Position numbers and translations under genes: made by a program. From the NCBI GenBank assembly GCA_017307755.1, contig JAFKGQ010000006.1, forward strand, positions 558,001-622,000: a DNA stretch of 64,000 nt, written 5' to 3'. This document shows positions 53,616 to 62,852 of this stretch, piece after piece. Within the stretch, counting starts at the first letter, position 1. The number at the start of each line of letters is the position of its first letter. The notes below the pieces were generated by a model. That model saw nothing but the letters and a program-made list of their open reading frames with translations, was not told the origin of the DNA and searched no databases. This DNA is from Chitinophagaceae bacterium. GTDB taxonomy: Bacteria; Bacteroidota; Bacteroidia; Chitinophagales; Chitinophagaceae.

Positions 53616-55010
53616 ATGCACCCAACAATGAAAAAGATATTCGACCGATACGACCACAGCTGGTGGTCCCCTCTTTTCCTGGCGCTGCTCCTCGGCTCCT
53701 GCAAAAAAAATGATCTGCTGAATGCCAAGCCGCAAACCAGCCTCGTTATCCCCACCACCATCCAGGATTTCCAGGCTATCCTCGACTACTCAGAAACCAT
53801 GAACATCGCTCCCAGTTTGGGGGAAGCTTCCGCGGATAACTACTACCTGCCCTATGACCGTTTCCAGTCCGCACAGCCCATCGACCAGAATACGTACATC
53901 TGGGCCAGGGACATCTTCGGCGCTTCCACCAACATCGACGACTGGAATTATCCTTACCAGCAGGTGTTCAATGCCAACGTCGTCCTCGACGGTCTGGCCA
54001 AAATGAAAGTGACGACAGACAACCAGCAGGATATCCATACCCTCACAGGCTATGCACTCTTTTACAGGGCTTATGCTTTTTTCAACATCGCCCAGCTCTT
54101 CGCACCGCCTTACGACAGCGCCACTGCCGCTACCGACCCGGGCATTCCTCTCCGGCTGGCATCGGATATAACCATCCGGTCAAAACGCTCATCTGTAAAA
54201 GACTCCTACGAAAGGATACTGGATGATCTTCACCAGGCAAGCCGGCTCGCACCCGCGGCCCTCCCCACAGCCACCAGGAACCGGCCCTCCGGGATCGCCG
54301 CCTATGCCTGTCTGGCAAGGGTCTACCAAAGCATGCGCGCCTACAAAGAAGCCGGCGCTGCGGCTGACAGCGCCCTGCGACTCTACAGCAAGCTCATCGA
54401 CTATAACAACGTCACCCCATCCTTTCTGCCCTTCAGGAACAACAACGACGAGACGATCTTCCAGTCGAACTTTTCAGGCAACGCCCTGGTGCTCGTTCCT
54501 CTCGCCGGCATCGCCATCATCGACTCCAATCTCTATAATTCCTATGCATCCAACGACCTCCGCCGCACCATCTATTTCAATGCCTCCACCGGCCCCGGCC
54601 CCCGCGGCGGCTACAGCGGGAGCCTGTTCACCTTCAGCGGTCTGGCCACGGACGAGTTGTATCTCATTCGCGCGGAAAGCTTCGCCCGCGCAGGACAGAC
54701 AGACGCCGCCATGACAGACCTTAACACCCTTCTCGCCAAACGATTCTCCGCCCCCTTTTCTCCCTACACCGCAACAGACGCAGCCGACGCCCTTGGGCAG
54801 GTGCTGACGGAAAGAAGAAAAGAGCTGGAATTGAGGGGCGGCCTCCGCTGGATGGACCTTCGAAGACTCAATAAAGAAGGTTATAACATTACCCTTACCC
54901 GCGTGCTTAACGGTCAGACCTACACGCTGCCCCCCAACAGCCCCCTGTACACCCTGCCCATCCCGCCCAATGTCATTAACCTTAGCGGTATACAACAAAA
55001 CAACCGCTGA
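53616..55010 (+). CDS. SusD/RagB-family lipoprotein
   Basis: This 464-residue lipoprotein has a lipobox in LFLALLLGSCKKND. An in-frame ATG at 53628 (MKKIFDRYD) may be the true start. SusD features are FQAILDYSETMN, YALFYRAYAFFNIAQLFAPPY, RPSGIAAYACLARVYQSMRAYKEA, and LYLIRAESFARAG ... LTERRKELELRGGLRWMDLRRLN near the end. It pairs with the SusC gene 18 bases upstream. It is shorter than the SusD at 21493-23112, with fewer insertions. Confidence 0.95.
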   Translation: MHPTMKKIFDRYDHSWWSPLFLALLLGSCKKNDLLNAKPQTSLVIPTTIQDFQAILDYSETMNIAPSLGEASADNYYLPYDRFQSAQPIDQNTYIWARDIFGASTNIDDWNYPYQQVFNANVVLDGLAKMKVTTDNQQDIHTLTGYALFYRAYAFFNIAQLFAPPYDSATAATDPGIPLRLASDITIRSKRSSVKDSYERILDDLHQASRLAPAALPTATRNRPSGIAAYACLARVYQSMRAYKEAGAAADSALRLYSKLIDYNNVTPSFLPFRNNNDETIFQSNFSGNALVLVPLAGIAIIDSNLYNSYASNDLRRTIYFNASTGPGPRGGYSGSLFTFSGLATDELYLIRAESFARAGQTDAAMTDLNTLLAKRFSAPFSPYTATDAADALGQVLTERRKELELRGGLRWMDLRRLNKEGYNITLTRVLNGQTYTLPPNSPLYTLPIPPNVINLSGIQQNNR

Positions 55011-55035
55011 TAAAAAAACATAAAACCAGCATACA

Positions 55036-56661
55036 ATGAAAACAAAGCTCTTCTTGCTCGCCCTGGCAACAGCCGCCGCCTGGCCGGCTATAGCACAGAA
55101 AAAAAGCACCTCGGCAAAGATCACTTGCACCATCGGGAACGCCACTCCCACAGATACCATCCGGCTATTGGTTTGGGAAGACAACCTCTCCGAACGCAGC
55201 GCCGGCGAATTACCCTATCGCACCTATACCACGATCAACGAAAAAGGGACCTTTCGCTATAAGATCGACCACCTGGCGCATCCCGTATACTTCTCCCTCG
55301 TAAAAGACAAAGAGAAGACATTCGGTCATGATGTCTCCGTCCTTTCCCAGTACCTGCTGGAACCCGGTGATGATATCAATATCCATATGGACAGCCTGGT
55401 CAGGTCCTATACGCACTTCTACGGAGATGCCGAGGACACTTTCACAGGCTACCGCATCGTCAATGTCGGCTTCACCGGAAAAGGCTCCGCAAAAGGTGAA
55501 TTCACCAGCCGTCTCGACAGCCTCACCCAACACTGGCTAAAAACTTCCTACACGCTAAAACAACCGCCTCAGACCGCTCAACCAAAAGCCTACGATTCAG
55601 CCTACTATTCGGGCTACCCCGCCATGATGGGCCGCATCCTGGAAGACCGCAAGGCTATCCTGGATTTTCAGCTCGCTACATTAAAGGGATATGAAAATAA
55701 AATGTCCCCCGAAGCTTACCAGATCACCCGGGCAAATGTCATAGGGAACACGGAAGCCTCCAATGTCCGCCTGTACTCGCTGTTACGTCCTTCCGCCGGC
55801 GACCCGGCCATCAGCCCCTCGTTCTACCAGTCCCTCTGCCAGCAACTACGCGTGACCTATGAGAACAGATCCGGCGCCGATATATCAGGTATACCGTCCG
55901 CTGCCCTCATCCTCTCCAAAGACTATATCCATTACCTGACAGATCAGGCCTACTACCTGGGTCCAAAGGACAAACAATACGAATACCTGAAGGGAAAATA
56001 TACAGGCCCTCTCCGGGACAAGCTGATAGCCGACTTCCTCATAAAGGTCTTCTTCTATATGAAGGACAACCAGGAGGCCCTGAACGATGCCGTCACTACG
56101 GTCCAAAGTGATTTCGCACTCTCCCAGGTGAAAAAGATCTATAACACCCAGAGCATCGGGCGCCCCGCCTATAATTTCACACTCCCCGACATCGACGGGA
56201 ATATCAGGAAGCTCAGTGATTTTGCGGGAAAGATCGTTTTCGTGGACCTATGGTACACCGGATGCGGCGCCTGCGCCAAATTTTATCAATACCAGCTCTC
56301 CCGCGTAGAAGAAAAATATAAGGATGATCCGAACATCGTTTTTATCACCATCAGCATCGACGCCGACAAGGCCACCTGGATAAAGAGCGTAAAGAGCGGC
56401 GCCTATTCTTCTCCCGACCGGGAAAATGTAGTGAACCTCTACACAAATGGTAGGGGCACGGAAGACCCGCTGATAAAAGCATATAATGTGACAGGCTACC
56501 CACACCCTTTCATGATCGATCGCAACGGGGCCATCTACCGTGTAAATCGGCTGCAGGCCGTTGCGGAGGAGCTATATCCCATCATCGAAGAAGCCATTGC
56601 CAAACCTCAAAAGGATAATAAGAAGACGCCGGCATCAACATTGAATAAAAAAATGTCCTGA
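55036..56661 (+). CDS. TlpA-family thioredoxin-like protein, exported
   Basis: This 541-residue protein has a signal peptide (MKTKLFLLALATAAAWPAIAQ). Residues about 25-380 are a long helical/beta N-terminal part, with a DUF4369-like opening. Residues about 385-530 are a TlpA/AhpC thioredoxin domain (FTLPDIDGNIRKLSDFAGK, active site YTGCGACAKF, and the cis-Pro loop GYPHPFMID). CGAC is an unusual CxxC spacer pair. It should act on disulfides in the periplasm. It follows SusD by 25 bases and probably belongs to the sigma/FecR-controlled operon. Confidence 0.91.
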   Translation: MKTKLFLLALATAAAWPAIAQKKSTSAKITCTIGNATPTDTIRLLVWEDNLSERSAGELPYRTYTTINEKGTFRYKIDHLAHPVYFSLVKDKEKTFGHDVSVLSQYLLEPGDDINIHMDSLVRSYTHFYGDAEDTFTGYRIVNVGFTGKGSAKGEFTSRLDSLTQHWLKTSYTLKQPPQTAQPKAYDSAYYSGYPAMMGRILEDRKAILDFQLATLKGYENKMSPEAYQITRANVIGNTEASNVRLYSLLRPSAGDPAISPSFYQSLCQQLRVTYENRSGADISGIPSAALILSKDYIHYLTDQAYYLGPKDKQYEYLKGKYTGPLRDKLIADFLIKVFFYMKDNQEALNDAVTTVQSDFALSQVKKIYNTQSIGRPAYNFTLPDIDGNIRKLSDFAGKIVFVDLWYTGCGACAKFYQYQLSRVEEKYKDDPNIVFITISIDADKATWIKSVKSGAYSSPDRENVVNLYTNGRGTEDPLIKAYNVTGYPHPFMIDRNGAIYRVNRLQAVAEELYPIIEEAIAKPQKDNKKTPASTLNKKMS

Positions 56662-56670
56662 CCATCGTCA

Positions 56671-56709
56671 CCCGGAGGCGGCGTCTCATACAGGACAGCT
56701 GCCTTCGGG
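56671..56709. terminator. strong hairpin between convergent genes
   Basis: CCCGGAGGCGGC (56671-56682) pairs with GCTGCCTTCGGG (56698-56709) over 12 positions, two of them G-U, with a 15-base loop. It fills the 52-base gap between the TlpA-like gene and the fucosidase gene. The T run on the plus side is weak (TCATTTAATT), so it may act partly by blocking RNA decay. Confidence 0.55.
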
Positions 56710-56713
56710 TCAT

Positions 56714-58291
56714 TTAATTCACACTCCCCATATCGATACTGATATCCTTCCATTCCGCTTTCGATACCCCTGACAACCGTGTGCTGACTTCACTGCCTGC
56801 CAGATGTGCAGGCTCCCGGTACAAACCAAAATCGCTTAACGCTATACAAACGGCCGAGCCCGTGATCCGCAGCCGTACCTTGCTCGCAGCCACTTGCTGC
56901 GGCAGACGGATAAGCCGGTTTGCCCCAATGCTAGTGCCCTCTCCTATCTTCCTCCATGTCCCGTCCGCAAATGCTTCTATCGTAAAAGCGCTGATCCTTT
57001 GTCCCAGCTTGATATTCTCACGCAGACGGATAACGTTGAATACTGTAGATTTCCCCATATCCACCACCAGCTCCGGCGTATGGATCGCATCGTCCGTCGC
57101 CCAGTAACTATATCGGTCGCCGTCAGTCAAAAAGGCCGGACCAAACCTCCCCGGATCCTTACCACGGACATTGCTGGCCGTAAAAGCCGCCCCCTTTGCC
57201 AGGTTGACGGCAAACGTCTGTCGTAGCAGATCGCCAAATGCCCTGAGCGACGCCACATCCCGCTCATCCAATACCCCATCCTTGTTAGGCGCGATGCCCA
57301 GATCAAGACTAGCCCCCCTTCCCACGCTCTGGCAATAAAGATCCAGCAGTTGGTAAGGCGTTTTCACCTGTTCATTCTGCGAAGCGTGATAAAACCATCC
57401 CGGACGCAACGGCACATCACATTCGGCCGGCATCCAGTAGATACCATTCCGCGTACCCTCCGTCCCTTTCGAAGATTTGACATAGCCGTTGGCAGGCTTC
57501 CTCCCTTCATCAGGAGCCTCCGGTGTATACGTGGCCCAACAGGTAGCCTCTGCATGCCCCTCTTCATTGCCTACCCACCGGACATCGGGTCCCACATCAC
57601 CAAAGATCGCCGCCGCAGGCTGCAGCTGCCGTACGATACCCCAGGTAGTATCCCACCCGTAATAGGTCGTGCGATCGATCTTTCTCACCTCCCTGGCGCC
57701 GCCATAATAACCGTCCCCCCCATTTGCCCCATCATGCCAGGACATAAATAAAGGTCCATACCGTGTGCACAGCTCTTTTAATTGCGCCCGATAGATTTGT
57801 ACATAGGCAGACGTCCCATATTGTGCATTGTTCCGGTCCCAGGGCGAGCAATACAACCCCAGCCGCATGCCCAGCTTATTACAGGCCAGTTGATATTCCT
57901 TCACCATATCCCCCTTGCCATTCTTCCAGGGACTTTTGCTGATGTTATGCTCCGTCGTTTTCGTGGGCCAGATACAAAGCCCGTCATGATGCTTTGCGAC
58001 AACCACCACTCCTTTAAATCCTCCCGCCCTGGCCGCACCGACGATCTGCATGGCATCAAAATGGACCGGGTTCACAAGTGCGGGGTCCTCATCCCCAAAA
58101 CCCCATTCCTTATCCGTATACGTATCCACTCCGTAATGGATGAGACAATACATTTCCATCTCATGCCACGCCAGCTGCCCCTTTGTCGGCAGCACGCCAT
58201 ACGGTTTTGGAGGTTCCTGGGCAAAAACTACGCTGCTGATCAATAAACACAAAATGAATAATTTACTCATGGTGAATGCCTGATTTTTCAT
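56714..58291 (-). CDS. GH29 alpha-L-fucosidase, exported
   Basis: The product of about 525 residues starts at the ATG at 58291 (MKNQAFTMSKLFILCLLISSVVFAQ, signal peptide); 58315 and 58270 are also possible. The GH29 barrel is seen in WHEMEMYCLIHYGVDTYTDKEWG, FKGVVVVAKHHDGLCIWPTK, MRLGLYCSPWDRN, and the nucleophile Asp in LFMSWHDGANGGD. A C-terminal F5/8-type (discoidin-like) sugar-binding domain covers the last 130 residues. It should remove alpha-fucose from exported or imported glycans. It is convergent with the TlpA-like gene and divergent from the C45 gene. Confidence 0.93.
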   Translation of the reverse strand: MKNQAFTMSKLFILCLLISSVVFAQEPPKPYGVLPTKGQLAWHEMEMYCLIHYGVDTYTDKEWGFGDEDPALVNPVHFDAMQIVGAARAGGFKGVVVVAKHHDGLCIWPTKTTEHNISKSPWKNGKGDMVKEYQLACNKLGMRLGLYCSPWDRNNAQYGTSAYVQIYRAQLKELCTRYGPLFMSWHDGANGGDGYYGGAREVRKIDRTTYYGWDTTWGIVRQLQPAAAIFGDVGPDVRWVGNEEGHAEATCWATYTPEAPDEGRKPANGYVKSSKGTEGTRNGIYWMPAECDVPLRPGWFYHASQNEQVKTPYQLLDLYCQSVGRGASLDLGIAPNKDGVLDERDVASLRAFGDLLRQTFAVNLAKGAAFTASNVRGKDPGRFGPAFLTDGDRYSYWATDDAIHTPELVVDMGKSTVFNVIRLRENIKLGQRISAFTIEAFADGTWRKIGEGTSIGANRLIRLPQQVAASKVRLRITGSAVCIALSDFGLYREPAHLAGSEVSTRLSGVSKAEWKDISIDMGSVN

Positions 58292-58375
58292 ACGTCTAAA
58301 ATACATATATATCAAAAACCGTCCTCCCTAGCAGCTTTTTTTATTAACTTTAAGACAATCCTCAATCCATCTTAT

Positions 58376-59779
58376 ATGAATTACTATACCCCCCAACTCC
58401 TGCTTTTCATCTGTCTGCTGGCCCTCTCCTGCCGGACGACCACAACTAGGGACACGCCCCTGACGGGAGCATCCAGACATGACACCAACGGCTGGATATA
58501 CGTCCACCTGGAAGGCAGCCCCTCCACCATCGGCTATCAGCACGGCTATCTGCTCGCCCCGGAGATCGACACCAATATCCGGACCGTGGCGGCCTACCTC
58601 GAACACGAGACAAAAAAGGATTGGCAATTCTACAGACAATGCGCCGCCAACTTTTTATGGAATAAAGTCGACCGTGAATATAAAGACGAGATCAACGGCA
58701 TCGTAGCCGGACTCGCAGCACAACACAAAGGCTATGACAGTCTCGATATCACCGCCCTCAACGCCATGGAAGAGCTGGCTTATTACTATGTGCCTCAGTT
58801 GATGGATCAACAAAAGCCCGGCAGCGGGGACAACAAAGCGCCGGGCAATTGCAGCGCATTCATTGCCACAGGCAGCTATACAAAAGACGGTAAAATAGTA
58901 ATAGGTCACAACAACTGGACAGCCTATATGGTCGGCCAGCACTGGAATGTGATTGCCGACATCGTCCCGGAGAAAGGCAGCCATATGCTCATGGATTGCA
59001 TGCCCGGCTTTATCCACAGCGGAGATGATTTTGTCGTGACAGGCAATGGCATCCTCATCACCGAAACCACCATCACCCAATTCAAAGGCTTTGACTCCAC
59101 CCAAATACCCGAATTCGTCCGGGCAAGGAGATCAGCGCAATATTCGAATAGCATCGACGATGTAATAAAACTCTTTGTCACCGGCAACAACGGCGGCTAT
59201 GCCAACGACTGGCTCATAGGTGATATAAAGACCAATGAAGTAGCCAGATTAGAGCTCGGCCTGAAAGACCACCAGGTCTGGCGGTCAAAAGATACCGCGA
59301 TCATCGGGGCCAATTTCGCCAGCGACCCCAAACTGATCGCGGAAGAGACAACCTTTAAGGTCCGGGACTCCACCACCTCCCCCAATGCCCGCAAAAAAAG
59401 AATGGAACAGCTGGTCACCAGCCTGAAAGGGAAAATTGACCTGGACGAAGGAAAAAAGATAGAGTCTGACCACTACGACGCTATCCATCACACCACCGCC
59501 AATAATAAATGCGTGGTCTGCGGACACGTTGACGAAGATAAAAATGGCTGTATGGAATGGGACTGGGGCGCTTACTACCCCGGCGGGACCGTGCAAAGCA
59601 AACTGACGACGGCCAGTCTGGCAAAAGACCTCAAATTATGGGCGCACATGGGCCATCCTTGCGGACAGGATTTCATCGCCGCCCCTTTTTACAAACTGCA
59701 TCCCGAATACGCCTGGCAGGCAAAATATCTCACCGCCCTGAAAGCATATCCCTGGACATTATTCGAAGCAAAAAAATGA
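58376..59779 (+). CDS. C45/phospholipase-B-like Ntn-hydrolase lipoprotein
   Basis: This 467-residue protein has a lipobox LLALSC with Cys19, so it should be membrane-anchored. The fold is an N-terminal-nucleophile hydrolase of the C45/acyl-CoA:6-APA-acyltransferase and phospholipase-B-like group: GYQHGYLLAPEI, NAMEELAYY, and the autoprocessing site with nucleophile Cys159 in GNCSAFIATG, then GHNNW. Autocleavage before Cys159 would activate it. Amide or ester substrates of the family vary widely (N-acyl amino acids, lipids), and the substrate here is unknown. A plausible promoter TAACTTTA is at 58345-58352. Confidence 0.85.
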   Translation: MNYYTPQLLLFICLLALSCRTTTTRDTPLTGASRHDTNGWIYVHLEGSPSTIGYQHGYLLAPEIDTNIRTVAAYLEHETKKDWQFYRQCAANFLWNKVDREYKDEINGIVAGLAAQHKGYDSLDITALNAMEELAYYYVPQLMDQQKPGSGDNKAPGNCSAFIATGSYTKDGKIVIGHNNWTAYMVGQHWNVIADIVPEKGSHMLMDCMPGFIHSGDDFVVTGNGILITETTITQFKGFDSTQIPEFVRARRSAQYSNSIDDVIKLFVTGNNGGYANDWLIGDIKTNEVARLELGLKDHQVWRSKDTAIIGANFASDPKLIAEETTFKVRDSTTSPNARKKRMEQLVTSLKGKIDLDEGKKIESDHYDAIHHTTANNKCVVCGHVDEDKNGCMEWDWGAYYPGGTVQSKLTTASLAKDLKLWAHMGHPCGQDFIAAPFYKLHPEYAWQAKYLTALKAYPWTLFEAKK

Positions 59780-59811
59780 GCCGCTCTCTACCCTGCGCTC
59801 TCACCCGCCCC

Positions 59812-60438
59812 CTATATGATATGCTCCTTCAACGCCTTCGAGATGGCCTCCTTCCCGCAATTGACATGTAGCTTGGTATAGATATTCTTCAGGTGCGACC
59901 GGGCCGTCTCAAACGAGATATTAAGATCCGACGCTATCATCTTCGTGCTGTACCCCTTTGTCAGCATTGTCAGCACTTCCAGTTCCCTGGCCGTAATAGA
60001 ATACTGATTGGTCCTTCCCTGCCGGAAGCTGCCCAGCACTTTTCGGGCAATGGCAGGAGACATGGGAGCCCCCCCTTCCATCACCTCATGTATGGCGTCA
60101 AATAACCTCGATGGAGAGATCTTTTTCAACAGATATCCATTTGCACCCGCACAAAGACTCTGAAATAACTTTTCGTCGTCCTCAAATACGGTGAACATGA
60201 TCACGGCCGTATCAGGCCTTGCCTCCTTTACCATGCGAACCCCCTTTATACCCGTCACCTCGGGCATATCGATGTCCATCAACACCACGTCAGGCTCGTA
60301 TACACGGGTAATATTACCCGCGTCGACACAGTTGTTATAATCCCCCGCCACTTCATAGTCACCCGTATTTTTCAGGAGGAATACCAGCGATTCCCTGAGT
60401 TTGTCATTGTCCTCGAATATAATGATACGTAGTGCCAT
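59812..60438 (-). CDS. NarL/LuxR-family response regulator
   Basis: This 208-residue protein starts at the ATG at 60438 (MALRIIIFEDND), 27 bases after the kinase stop; a longer frame from 60552 would lie inside the kinase gene. Phosphoacceptor Asp55 is in LMDIDMPE, with conserved Thr (MFTVFEDD) and Lys (YLLKKI). The LuxR HTH is ITARELEVLTMLTKGYSTKM ... SFETARSHLKNIYTKL. It is the partner of the soluble kinase next to it. Its arrangement copies the kinase/regulator pair at the left edge of the window. Confidence 0.95.
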   Translation of the reverse strand: MALRIIIFEDNDKLRESLVFLLKNTGDYEVAGDYNNCVDAGNITRVYEPDVVLMDIDMPEVTGIKGVRMVKEARPDTAVIMFTVFEDDEKLFQSLCAGANGYLLKKISPSRLFDAIHEVMEGGAPMSPAIARKVLGSFRQGRTNQYSITARELEVLTMLTKGYSTKMIASDLNISFETARSHLKNIYTKLHVNCGKEAISKALKEHII

Positions 60439-60464
60439 AGTTTTAAGAATTAATGATATACAGC

Positions 60465-61208
60465 TCACCTGTTGGAATGATCGATAGGTAACACTATCAG
60501 TATCCGGGTGCCTTTTTGTTTTTCTGAGCGAATGGAGATCCTTCCCCGCCACCTGTTTACCCTCGCTCGCATATTCTTTAATCCATTGCCATGGGAAGCC
60601 TGCGCAACGTCAAACCCCTTGCCATTGTCGGAGAACCTCAGTTCCAGGGAATTCCCTTTTACGCCGACACTGATCCACGCAGCGCTTGCCAACGCATGCT
60701 TGTAGATATTGTTCAATGCTTCTTTATAAAGGAGGTAAATATCCCGGCGTTGCTCCATAGACAGCTTACGGGCAGGGAATTGCTCATCCATATCGAGATG
60801 ACAGATAGTACGGCCAGGAGCCTCAAATAATTCCACACAGTAACGACGCATACGGGCGATGGTTTCATCCAGGGTATCATTCCTGGAACTGGCGTTCCAT
60901 ATTATGTCGTCCAGCGCCTGGCTGCAATAACTCACCTCTTCGCTGATCCTCTTGAGATGCAGGATGGCTTCATCCGGTTTGTCCAGATTGTTCAGGGTGA
61001 TGGCCGACAGTATATTGATATTGGATAAGGTAGCCCCGATATCATCGTGCAGGTCCCTTGCGATCCTGTCCCGCCACGCCAGATCACCCCCCTTGCGGAC
61101 CGTTTGCCTCAACTGCGAAGAATAGTACATTTTTTCCATGATAGCTCGACTTTTTAGTAAAGCTAACTCCTTGTAGAAAGGGTCGCATGACCAATCGCCG
61201 AACTGCAT
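60465..61208 (-). CDS. soluble HisKA_3 histidine kinase without sensor domain
   Basis: This 247-residue protein has no membrane helix and no TPR. The first 45 residues are a short helix leading straight to the H box (RIARDLHDDIGAT, His54), the dimerisation helices and a HATPase domain (NNIYKHALA, DNGKGFDV, GNGLKNMRARV). All catalytic parts are intact. It lacks the large TPR-plus-membrane sensor of the kinase at 1-1853, so the signal must come from a partner or the N-terminal helix. It is the first gene of a minus-strand pair with the LuxR regulator. Confidence 0.93.
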   Translation of the reverse strand: MQFGDWSCDPFYKELALLKSRAIMEKMYYSSQLRQTVRKGGDLAWRDRIARDLHDDIGATLSNINILSAITLNNLDKPDEAILHLKRISEEVSYCSQALDDIIWNASSRNDTLDETIARMRRYCVELFEAPGRTICHLDMDEQFPARKLSMEQRRDIYLLYKEALNNIYKHALASAAWISVGVKGNSLELRFSDNGKGFDVAQASHGNGLKNMRARVNRWRGRISIRSEKQKGTRILIVLPIDHSNR

Positions 61209-61224
61209 TTTAAATAGACGAATG

Positions 61225-61242
61225 ATCCCCTATTAGGGGGAT
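61225..61242. promoter_or_regulatory. inverted repeat ATCCCC-N6-GGGGAT in a divergent gap
   Basis: ATCCCC (61225-61230) and GGGGAT (61237-61242) are exact complements around TATTAG. A shifted pairing, CCCCTA-T-TAGGGG, is also perfect (61227-61239). The site lies between the minus-strand kinase gene (start 61208) and the plus-strand LytTR gene. It is a likely operator for one of the regulators here. Confidence 0.4.
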
Positions 61243-61323
61243 TAACTTTCCATGCTTTTGCCCCGCATAACCTGGCAGGGACGGAGCAAAATGAGTATCT
61301 TGGAATCACAAAGGAGCCTGGCA

Positions 61324-62040
61324 ATGGAAGTATTAAAAAAAACTTACAAATGTTTTATCATAGATGATAATGAATTAGACAGGCTCTCTATTTTATCCCA
61401 CGCCCGCAGGTACCCTTTTCTCGATATCGATGGGGTTTTCGGCTCCGCCAGACAGGCGTTGGACCTGGCCCAAAAGTCCCCCCCCGACATCCTCCTGTTG
61501 GATATAGACATGCCCGGCATCAACGGCCTGGACCTCCGCAAACAGCTGGAACAGGTACCCGCCTGTATATTTATCACCTCCCACCCCGAATTCGCCCTGG
61601 AAAGCTTCGAGACAGCCGCCCTGGACTTCCTGGTCAAACCCCTGAGAACCGAGCGCTTTGAAAAGGCCATGGGAAGACTGCAGCGTTTCCTGGAGATCCA
61701 TTATAAGGCCGAATTGCTGGATTATACCCTGGGAGAAGATACCCTCTTTATAAAGGACGGACACAGCCACATCAAACTGCAGTTGTACGATATAATTTAT
61801 CTCGAAGCCCTGAAAGATTATACAGGCATCATTACCCGGCAAAAAAAATATTGCGTACTGTCACCCCTTAGTCACCTGCTAAAGGAAAAGACCTTTCAAA
61901 ACTTTATACGGATACATCGCAGCTATGCCGTACAAAAACATTTTATCAATAAGATAACACCAAAAGAGATACTGGTGAACGACACCCTGCTCCCCGTAGG
62001 CAGAAGCTACAAGGACGCAGTGGATAAATTGCTGACTTAA
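61324..62040 (+). CDS. LytTR-family response regulator
   Basis: The product of 238 residues starts at the ATG at 61324 (MEVLKKTYKCFIIDDNE), giving the usual family length. Earlier in-frame ATG codons at 61252 and 61291 add up to 24 residues with no known role. The receiver has IDDNE (13-17) and Asp60 in LLLDIDMPG, with ITS and the Lys in LVKPL. The LytTR DNA-binding domain follows (FIKDGHSHIKLQLYDIIYLEALKDYTGIIT, FIRIHRSYAVQKHFI). It is divergent from the kinase/LuxR pair and no membrane LytS-type kinase is beside it. The stop overlaps the VOC-GNAT gene by 4 bases. Confidence 0.93.
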   Translation: MEVLKKTYKCFIIDDNELDRLSILSHARRYPFLDIDGVFGSARQALDLAQKSPPDILLLDIDMPGINGLDLRKQLEQVPACIFITSHPEFALESFETAALDFLVKPLRTERFEKAMGRLQRFLEIHYKAELLDYTLGEDTLFIKDGHSHIKLQLYDIIYLEALKDYTGIITRQKKYCVLSPLSHLLKEKTFQNFIRIHRSYAVQKHFINKITPKEILVNDTLLPVGRSYKDAVDKLLT

Positions 62041-62852
62041 TCACCCGGTCCCTCCCCTATTTCTTTCACCATGCCAAATGACGGAAGAAATCCGAACTGC
62101 TGATAAAAAGGTTCAAGAGACTCACGGGCAAACAATCCCACCAGCGAAGGCATGGTGACATTTCTTTCCAGCCACTCCATCAACGCTCTCATAAGGGCCG
62201 ATCCTATCCCGCTGCCTTGCCGGTCCGTTCTTACCATGACATTCTTTACATAATAAAAACCCGCATGATCCGTAAGTAAAAATGCACACCCGACCACCTC
62301 GCCGCTGACAGCGTCTTCCGCCACTACCCCAAATGCCGCAGTGGAAATAATATTTGCCGCTATTTCCGGCCGCTCCGTCTGCCCGCCTAATGCCCCCTGC
62401 ACCTGGCTATATTCCATCACAGTCGGCTTGCGTGCCACAATTATCACCCTTTCATGGCCCCCATCTCTCGTGCCCTCCCCGCGGCCCGCCGGATTCCCCG
62501 CAAAATGTACATAATATCCATTGAGCTCCCTCACCGTATATTGGGCCATCCCATATTCATGCACTTCCAGGGGAGCGACGATCTCCGCATTCCTGCTTTG
62601 ATGAAAAATATAAAGGTCCTCTACATGACGCAGCCTGATCCAAATGGCATTTCCCTTCGAGGCTTCCGCAAGGACAGGATGACGCATGAACTGTACAAAA
62701 GCCTTTTGCCACGCAACACCTCCGACGCTCGGTGGATCGCCCCAGGTCCATTGATGAGTAAATCCAAGTGTCTCCTGCCAGTACCGGATGGTTTCCGGAA
62801 TGTCCCGGACAGGGAATATCGGCTCAACATGAGAAAAAATGGGCTCGCTCAT
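62037..62852 (-). CDS. VOC (glyoxalase-like) / GNAT acetyltransferase fusion
   Basis: In this 271-residue cytosolic protein, residues 5-118 are a vicinal-oxygen-chelate fold similar to bleomycin-resistance proteins (EPIFPVRDIPETIRYWQETLGF ... YTVRELNGYYVHFAG). Residues 130-268 are a GNAT acetyltransferase with the acetyl-CoA loop RTDRQGSGIGSAL and the C-terminal LEPFYQQFGF. Each domain is complete. The combination could both bind and acetylate a small toxic compound (inference). It overlaps the nudK-type gene by 4 bases, so the two are probably co-expressed. Confidence 0.88.
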   Translation of the reverse strand: MSEPIFSHVEPIFPVRDIPETIRYWQETLGFTHQWTWGDPPSVGGVAWQKAFVQFMRHPVLAEASKGNAIWIRLRHVEDLYIFHQSRNAEIVAPLEVHEYGMAQYTVRELNGYYVHFAGNPAGRGEGTRDGGHERVIIVARKPTVMEYSQVQGALGGQTERPEIAANIISTAAFGVVAEDAVSGEVVGCAFLLTDHAGFYYVKNVMVRTDRQGSGIGSALMRALMEWLERNVTMPSLVGLFARESLEPFYQQFGFLPSFGMVKEIGEGPGD

